From an uncultured Eubacteriales bacterium (lineage in GTDB: Bacteria; Bacillota; Clostridia; UMGS1883), in contig CAJJUC010000093.1 in NCBI GenBank assembly GCA_905195005.1, positions 1 to 9,666 of the forward strand: 9,666 bases of DNA. Direction: 5' to 3'. The notes beneath the pieces are model-generated. The model searched no databases. It saw only the letters and a program-made list of their open reading frames with translations, and was not told the DNA's origin. Both the position numbers and the translations under genes were made by a program. Of the stretch, positions 5,080 to 9,666 are shown piece after piece. The stretch's first letter is position 1. Every line of letters begins with the position of its first letter.

Positions 5080-5846
5080 ATCGTATATCTCTGTATCAAA
5101 ACGAAAGCTGGGACGGCTTTAAAAATCTTGTTCACGGCTTTACAACGCGCTCGGGCGGAGCAAGCACGGGAGCATATGAAAGCCTTTCGATGAGTCCGCG
5201 GCGAGGCGATGATATGGCATGCGTTCGCCGAAACGAAAAAATCCTGTGCGAATCGCTCGGACTTGATTTATCGCGGCTTACTTCAACGCGGCAGGAGCAT
5301 ACGGATAATATAAAAATTGTAGACAAAGAGCATATCGGTTACGGGGTTTACAGGGACTGGGGCGAGGGCGTCGACGCATGCGTCACACTCGAAAAAAACA
5401 TTCCTCTTTTGTGCTATAGCGCCGATTGTGTGCCGATTCTGTTTTACGCAGCCGATATTGAAGCTGTTGCCGCCTGCCATGCAGGCTGGCGCGGAAGCGC
5501 GGCAAACATCGGAGGCAAGGTTGCGGCGGAGCTTGTGAAAATGGGCGCAGATGAAAAAAACATTTATGCGGAAATCGGACCGTGCATCGGCAAATGCTGC
5601 TATGAGGTCAGTGCGGATGTTGCGGAAAAGTTTTCCCCCGAATGTTATGATAAATGTTCAAACGGGAAATATATGCTTGATCTTGCTTTTGCGAACAGAC
5701 TTTGCCTTATAAATGCCGGGCTTGCGGCGGAGCATATTTCGGAAAGCGGAATCTGCACAAAATGCCGCAACGATTTGTTCTTTTCTCATCGCGGTCAGAA
5801 CGGGAAAAGCGGAACGCTCGGCGGAATTATTTGCATGAAGGATTGA
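5061..5846 (+). CDS. pgeF: Laccase-domain protein YfiH/PgeF (purine nucleoside phosphorylase-type)
   Basis: This 261-residue protein belongs to the DUF152/Cu-oxidase_4 family (YfiH, YlmD, human LACC1). Members have purine nucleoside phosphorylase and adenosine deaminase activity. E. coli PgeF also keeps peptidoglycan precursors correct by clearing misincorporated L-Ser. The zinc-binding triad is present: H80 in TRQEHTD, C123 in SADCVPI, H140 in CHAGWRG. The other family blocks are IGPCIGKCCYEV (172-183) and ICTKCRNDLFFSHR (231-244). Length is typical and there is no signal peptide, so it is cytoplasmic. GGAGGAG (5043-5049), lying inside the end of ymdB, serves the ATG at 5061; the 19-base overlap suggests translational coupling. 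The protein is rich in Cys outside the active site. The family is certain; which activity matters here is unknown. Confidence 0.93.
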   Translation: MPVRKINRISLYQNESWDGFKNLVHGFTTRSGGASTGAYESLSMSPRRGDDMACVRRNEKILCESLGLDLSRLTSTRQEHTDNIKIVDKEHIGYGVYRDWGEGVDACVTLEKNIPLLCYSADCVPILFYAADIEAVAACHAGWRGSAANIGGKVAAELVKMGADEKNIYAEIGPCIGKCCYEVSADVAEKFSPECYDKCSNGKYMLDLAFANRLCLINAGLAAEHISESGICTKCRNDLFFSHRGQNGKSGTLGGIICMKD

Positions 5847-5853
5847 GATTGTT

Positions 5854-7398
5854 ATGAGATTTTTGTCATTTGCCGCCTGTGCGGCTGCGGCGGCTGTTAT
5901 TCTGTGCGGCTGCGGCGGCGGGGGAAATTCCTCCGAAGTAAAGAAAAATACAGCTGACGGAACGGCATATCTTGAAATGCGTCCGGCAGATTCACTCGAC
6001 CCTCTTAAAACGGATAAAAAAAGCGTGCGCGATGTTCTTTCAGCGTGCTATGAGCCTCTTTTTACAATCGACAAAAACATTTCGCCGAAAGGCGTCATCG
6101 CAAAAAGCTGGAGCATGGACGATGACGCAAAGACCGTCACCGTTTCAATCAAAGAGGGAATTTTGTGGCACGACGGAAAAAAGCTGACAGCCGCAGATGT
6201 TGTTTACACGGTTGACAAACTGAAAAATCTGCCCGATTCGCCGTATCGCTTTGCAGTTAAATATGTTGCAAGCGCGGAAGCTGAGGATAACTATACCGTG
6301 AAGTTTAAGCTTACGCGCCCGTATGCACAGTTTGTGTATTCGCTTTATTTCCCGATTGAGCCCTCCCATGCGGAGGAGCTTGACGAAACGGTTGTCGGCT
6401 GCGGCGCATACAAGCTGAAGGAATATACAAAGGATGACCGCCTTGTGCTTGACAAATTCGATTCATGGCACGGCGGTGACGCTGCCTGCAAGATAATCGA
6501 CGTTTCAATTGTGCGCGACCGTGAGTCGGCGTCCTCCTCGTTTTTATCGGGAATGCTTACGGCTATTTCCGGCGATTCGTTCGATTTGTCAAACAATGCG
6601 CTTAAGGACGATATGCGCGCAACAGCCTATCCGTCCTCAAGATATGAATATATTGCATTTAACCACGAAAGAAGCATTTTCTCATCATCGGGCGTGCGCA
6701 GCGCCGTTTCCAATGCGATTGACCGCAGTGAAATTGTTTCGGAATGTTACGGTTCATATGCGGACGCGGCAAACATTCCGCTGCACCCCTCGGGAAAAGA
6801 TATTGCCCCGTCCCCGACGCTTTCAGCATATGATCTTGATAATGCGATGGAAATGCTTTTTTATGAGGGCTACGGAACAAACGAATCGAACATACTTCTC
6901 AACGAAAAGGGAGAACCGTTCGGGTTTACTCTGCTTGTGAATGAGGAAAATACCGCGCGCTGCCGCGCTGCCGATATTATTGCGTCGCAGCTACTCAAAG
7001 CAGGAATGACGGTGCGCGTTACAAGAACCGATTATGAAACGTATAAATCGCTTATTGAGCGCAGGGAATATGACGCATACCTCGGCGGAACGGCTGCCGG
7101 GAATATTTACGATTTCGAATATCTGCTTTCTGCGGATGGTGAACTGAATAACTACGGTTACCGCAGCAATTATATGGAGCTGGCGCTTTCGAATATGGCA
7201 AACTCGCCCTCGCGCGGTTCATTTGAAGAAGCTGCGCTTAATTTCGGTGAGGTTTTTGTGCGTGAAGAACCTGTCTGCGGACTGCTTTTTGTGCGCGATG
7301 CCGTCGTTTCGGCAAGAACGCTTAAAAATGCGCCGTCACCAGCGCTGTTTTTTCCGTTCGCAAATATTGCCGATTGGGAGATTTTAAGTAAAAATTAA
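5854..7398 (+). CDS. Extracellular solute-binding lipoprotein, family 5 (peptide type)
   Basis: This 514-residue surface lipoprotein is of the SBP_bac_5 (DppA/OppA-like) family, whose members capture peptides or nickel and similar ligands for ABC importers. The signal peptide (1-19) ends in the lipobox L17-C18-G19-C20, with C20 as the lipidated residue, followed by a Gly/Ser linker. The family pattern appears at about 46-170: YEPLF, then VSIKEGILWHDGKKLTAADV with the hallmark HDG and TAADVVY, and later RPYAQFVYSLYFPIEP. A C-terminal lobe ends near FFPFANIADWEI. No permease or ATPase gene lies nearby. The gene starts 7 bases after pgeF, with a weak AAGGA (5838-5842), and is followed 38 bases later by a response regulator and kinase. 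This context suggests ligand sensing for that two-component pair, although it could also serve a transporter encoded elsewhere. The ligand is unknown. Confidence 0.92.
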   Translation: MRFLSFAACAAAAAVILCGCGGGGNSSEVKKNTADGTAYLEMRPADSLDPLKTDKKSVRDVLSACYEPLFTIDKNISPKGVIAKSWSMDDDAKTVTVSIKEGILWHDGKKLTAADVVYTVDKLKNLPDSPYRFAVKYVASAEAEDNYTVKFKLTRPYAQFVYSLYFPIEPSHAEELDETVVGCGAYKLKEYTKDDRLVLDKFDSWHGGDAACKIIDVSIVRDRESASSSFLSGMLTAISGDSFDLSNNALKDDMRATAYPSSRYEYIAFNHERSIFSSSGVRSAVSNAIDRSEIVSECYGSYADAANIPLHPSGKDIAPSPTLSAYDLDNAMEMLFYEGYGTNESNILLNEKGEPFGFTLLVNEENTARCRAADIIASQLLKAGMTVRVTRTDYETYKSLIERREYDAYLGGTAAGNIYDFEYLLSADGELNNYGYRSNYMELALSNMANSPSRGSFEEAALNFGEVFVREEPVCGLLFVRDAVVSARTLKNAPSPALFFPFANIADWEILSKN

Positions 7399-7423
7399 GA
7401 TTGCCGTCTTATTATTCTGTTAC

Positions 7424-7428
7424 GGAGG
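7424..7428 (+). promoter_or_regulatory. Ribosome site fixing the response-regulator start
   Basis: GGAGG lies eight bases before the ATG at 7437. An upstream in-frame TTG at 7401 would add 12 residues lacking any receiver-domain similarity and has no such site. Confidence 0.85.
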
Positions 7429-7436
7429 CGATAAAA

Positions 7437-8114
7437 ATGCGTGTTTTAGTTGTAGAGGACGAAAAATATCTTGCGGACGCTCTTTCGCATATTCTTAAGG
7501 ATAACAGATACACTGTCGACACGGTGTACGATGGGGAGGATGGCTTGGATTACGGGCTTTCGGGTGTGTATGACGTTATCGTGCTTGACATCATGCTTCC
7601 GAAAACGGACGGAATCAGCGTTCTTAAGGAGCTTCGGGCAGAGGGTATAAAAACTCCCGTGCTGCTGCTGACGGCAAAATCGGAGGTTTCCGATAAAATA
7701 ACGGGGCTTGACAGCGGCGCCGATGACTATCTTGCCAAACCGTTCAATTCGGGAGAGCTGCTTGCACGGCTGCGCGCGCTCACAAGGCGCGGAACGGAAA
7801 TGATTATCAATAATAATGAAATTTCTTTCGGTGATATCACGCTCGATACAAACACGCTCAATCTGTGCGGCCCGAAAAAAAGCATCAGGCTGACAAAAAA
7901 GGAGTTTGACCTGCTCGAGTATCTGATTATTAATAAAGCGATGGTCGTTTCAAAGGAGCAGATTATCGATAAGCTTTGGGGCTTTGACTCGGAGGCGGAG
8001 GCAAACCACGTTGAGGTTTACATATCCTTTTTAAGAAAAAAGCTTGCGTTTGTTTCCGAAAAGGTTGCGGTAAACACTGTGCGCGGCATGGGCTACAGGC
8101 TCGGAGAAAATTAA
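7437..8114 (+). CDS. OmpR/PhoB-family response regulator
   Basis: This 225-residue cytoplasmic transcription factor is activated by phosphotransfer from the kinase encoded next to it. The receiver domain (1-115) has the acidic pocket E7-D8, phospho-acceptor D51 in VLDIMLP, T79 in LLLTA and K101 in YLAKPF. The C-terminal winged helix (about 130-223) shows the OmpR-type pattern LTKKEFDLLEYLI, then the recognition-helix region HVEVYISFLRKKL and the wing TVRGMGYRL. All phosphorylation residues are intact. It lies 38 bases behind the solute-binding lipoprotein gene and 13 bases before the kinase gene, so the three are probably co-transcribed. Targets are unknown; autoregulation of this operon is common for such systems, but I saw no clear direct-repeat operator upstream. 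Confidence 0.96.
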   Translation: MRVLVVEDEKYLADALSHILKDNRYTVDTVYDGEDGLDYGLSGVYDVIVLDIMLPKTDGISVLKELRAEGIKTPVLLLTAKSEVSDKITGLDSGADDYLAKPFNSGELLARLRALTRRGTEMIINNNEISFGDITLDTNTLNLCGPKKSIRLTKKEFDLLEYLIINKAMVVSKEQIIDKLWGFDSEAEANHVEVYISFLRKKLAFVSEKVAVNTVRGMGYRLGEN

Positions 8115-8127
8115 AGGAGGGGTCGGT

Positions 8128-9411
8128 ATGCTTAAAAAACTGCGCAATAAAATGCTCATTCTGAATATGACAAGCACGCTGTGTCTTATCCTGATTTCGT
8201 TTGCCGTGATTTACAGTATCACATATTCAAGCGTTGAAAAAGAAATAAATCAGTCGCTTTTCCGCGCGTTTACAATGCATCGTCCGCCCGACGGAGCAAT
8301 GCACCTCCCGGATTGGCAGCCGCCGGATGACAATAACGGCGACAGCAGGGGGGATAACAGCACGCAGAAAAAAAGAATGCTGCGTGACACAAGAAATTTT
8401 TCCGTTTTCGTTAAGAAGGACGGAACGATTGAAACCAATTCGATGTTTGGGGAAAATAACGAGCTTTATACATCGGTTGCAAGCGAGGTCTTAAAACAGA
8501 GCGGTGAGCGCGGACGCTTCCGCTATGACGGAATATACTGGTGTTACCAAACCAAAAAAAATGATGACGGAACGCGCATAATTGCACTTGCCGATATAAC
8601 TGCGGAGAACGGGATAATTGTCCGCCTGCTCGCAAGCTTTGCGCTTTGCTCGGTTGGGCTGCTTGTCGCAGTATTCCTCATAAGCCTGTATTTTGCGAAC
8701 AAGTCCATAAAACCTGTGCGCGATGCATGGGATAAGCAGAAGCAGTTTGTTGCCGACGCATCGCACGAGCTTAAAACACCGCTTGCGGCAATCAACACGA
8801 ATGTCGATGTTCTGCTCGGAAGCCCGGAATCAACCGTTGGGCAGCAGAGCAAATGGCTTGAACATATCAAAAGCGAAGCTGAGCGCCTGACAGGGCTTGT
8901 GCAGAATCTTTTGTTCATGGCGCGCATTGACGGTGACGTTCAGGTTCCGATGACGGAAACGAATCTGTCAGATGTGTACGAATCGGTTGCGCTGAACATG
9001 GAAGCGGTTGCTTTTGAAAAGGGGAAAAATTATTCTTATGATATCGAGCATGGGATATACGCAAAGGCAAATGCGGAACAGCTTACCCGCCTGTGCCTCA
9101 TTCTTATTGACAACGCTGTTAAATATTCGCCGGACGGAGGGCATGTTGATATATGCCTTAAAAGAGTTCAGAAGGAAGCGGTTTTATCTGTTTCAAACGA
9201 CGGCGATCCGATACCGCCCGAGGAGCAGAAAAAGATTTTTGACAGGTTTTATTGCTCCGACAAAGCACGCACCGGCAACAGCTATGGGCTCGGGCTGGCA
9301 ATGGCAAAGGACATAGCCGCCGTGCATCACGGTAAGCTGACGGTTGAAAACCGCGAAAATGAACCGACGCGCTTTGCTTTTTCAGTCCCATGGACATCTC
9401 ACGAAAGCTGA
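8128..9411 (+). CDS. Membrane sensor histidine kinase
   Basis: This 427-residue kinase forms the pair with the preceding response regulator. Layout: TM1 (about 10-32), an extracytoplasmic region (about 34-163), TM2 (about 165-189), a very short linker with no full HAMP domain, a DHp/HisKA domain with phospho-acceptor H213 in ASHELKTPLA, and an HATPase_c domain. The ATPase boxes are N (N329 in LIDNAVKYS), G1 (NDGDPIP, 357-363), F (IFDRFY, 370-375) and G2 (GLGLAMAKD, 387-395). The sensor region has an odd Met/His/Pro/Asp-rich stretch (50-69), then a compact domain with FSVFVKKDGTIETN and a YWCYQ strand. AAAGGAGG (8113-8120) overlaps the regulator's stop codon and sits seven bases before the ATG. 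Its stop codon lies at the edge of the terminator stem. The signal is unknown; the neighbouring lipoprotein is a candidate partner. Confidence 0.95.
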   Translation: MLKKLRNKMLILNMTSTLCLILISFAVIYSITYSSVEKEINQSLFRAFTMHRPPDGAMHLPDWQPPDDNNGDSRGDNSTQKKRMLRDTRNFSVFVKKDGTIETNSMFGENNELYTSVASEVLKQSGERGRFRYDGIYWCYQTKKNDDGTRIIALADITAENGIIVRLLASFALCSVGLLVAVFLISLYFANKSIKPVRDAWDKQKQFVADASHELKTPLAAINTNVDVLLGSPESTVGQQSKWLEHIKSEAERLTGLVQNLLFMARIDGDVQVPMTETNLSDVYESVALNMEAVAFEKGKNYSYDIEHGIYAKANAEQLTRLCLILIDNAVKYSPDGGHVDICLKRVQKEAVLSVSNDGDPIPPEEQKKIFDRFYCSDKARTGNSYGLGLAMAKDIAAVHHGKLTVENRENEPTRFAFSVPWTSHES

Positions 9412-9470
9412 AAGCATAGCCGTCCGCGCATTTCGGTTGTGTCCGAAAATGCGCGGGCAGCTATGCTTTT
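9411..9470 (+). terminator. Long terminator hairpin closing the operon
   Basis: An outer stem, AAAGCATAGC (9411-9420) with GCTATGCTTT (9460-9469), and an inner stem, CCGCGCATTT-CGG with CCGAAAATGCGCGG (one bulge), are separated by a 3 by 3 internal loop. The stem begins on the last base of the kinase stop codon and ends in TTTT. It is strong and probably ends the whole rny-to-kinase run. The outer stem also has A on its left side, so it could work on the minus strand. Confidence 0.88.
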
Positions 9471-9544
9471 ACCCCGTATTTTCGGCAATTATTACGCTCT
9501 TAAATGCTTCGGAGAAAAAAATATGTCTTTTTCGAAAAAAATAC

Positions 9545-9573
9545 TTGTAATTTAAAAAAATGTGTGTTATAAT
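9545..9573 (+). promoter_or_regulatory. Promoter of the tRNA-Glu gene
   Basis: TTGTAA (9545-9550), a 17-base spacer, TATAAT (9568-9573), 38 bases before the mature tRNA 5' end. The -10 box is a full consensus match. The short leader contains CACTGGTTTTGAAAAATCGG, with no clear hairpin. Confidence 0.78.
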
Positions 9574-9611
9574 CAAAACACTGGTTTTGAAAAATCGGTT
9601 TTCGAAATCAC

Positions 9612-9666
9612 GGCCCGTTGGTCAAGCGGTTAAGACACCGCCCTTTCACGGCGGTAACACGAGTTC
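9612..9666 (+). tRNA. tRNA-Glu (anticodon UUC), 3' end outside the window
   Basis: The 5' part of a tRNA is visible: acceptor strand GGCCCGT (9612-9618), a D-arm with GGTTAA, the anticodon stem CCGCC (9638-9642) paired with GGCGG (9650-9654) around the loop CTTTCAC, with anticodon TTC at 9645-9647, then the start of the T-arm GAGTTC. This decodes GAA/GAG. The sequence closely matches tRNA-Glu of Clostridia as I know it. The T-loop, 3' acceptor strand and CCA lie beyond the end, so the gene is truncated only by the window. Other tRNAs may follow. Confidence 0.95.

Noticed and set aside
7401..7436. TTG start adding 12 residues to the response regulator
   Set aside because: The added residues do not belong to the receiver fold, and GGAGG at 7424-7428 points to the ATG at 7437.
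1..9666. CRISPR array, insertion sequence, prophage or toxin-antitoxin module
   Set aside because: No regularly spaced repeats, transposase/integrase motifs, phage genes or paired toxin-antitoxin genes were seen on either strand.

Overview
The window looks like a chromosomal segment of a spore-forming Firmicute of class Clostridia, probably a gut Oscillospiraceae/Ruminococcaceae-type organism. The reasons are an alpha/beta-type small acid-soluble spore protein, strong AGGAGG-type ribosome sites, AT-rich consensus sigma-A promoters, membrane-anchored RNase Y next to YmdB, and a Clostridia-like tRNA-Glu. The assignment is an inference from gene content; no taxonomic marker was searched. There are nine protein-coding genes and one truncated tRNA. 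I see no prophage, insertion sequence or CRISPR array.

Left part (1-1257). The first 373 bases carry no convincing gene. They form a highly structured intergenic stretch with several inverted repeats, ending (read on the minus strand) in a strong intrinsic terminator. Next comes the spore DNA-protecting protein gene on the minus strand (374-565). A monocistronic plus-strand gene (777-1187) for a small P-loop protein follows, with its own promoter and terminator. A minus-strand terminator hairpin is laid over the -35 region of that promoter.

Middle part (1258-2477). An RpiB/LacAB-family sugar-phosphate isomerase (minus) and an Rrf2/IscR-like regulator (plus) are divergently transcribed, each from a recognisable 17-bp-spacer promoter. 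The isomerase lacks two histidines that are conserved in canonical RpiB. The regulator keeps three cysteines suited to an Fe-S cluster but has no Fe-S assembly genes beside it.

Right part (2548-9470, all plus strand). A perfect TTGACA-17-TATAAT promoter drives RNase Y through a leader with a 10-bp hairpin. A strong hairpin separates rny from ymdB (cyclic-nucleotide phosphodiesterase family), which overlaps pgeF/yfiH (multicopper-oxidase-like laccase-domain family). Very close behind come a peptide-type solute-binding lipoprotein, an OmpR-type response regulator and a sensor histidine kinase. The tight packing suggests that the lipoprotein, regulator and kinase form one signalling unit, since no permease or transporter ATPase genes are present. 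A long terminator hairpin closes the run. The window ends inside a tRNA-Glu(UUC) gene that has its own promoter.

Most genes belong to well-known families. The points most worth a second look are the structured intergenic element at the left end, the permease-less binding protein paired with a two-component system, the divergent RpiB-like enzyme and the unassigned P-loop protein.
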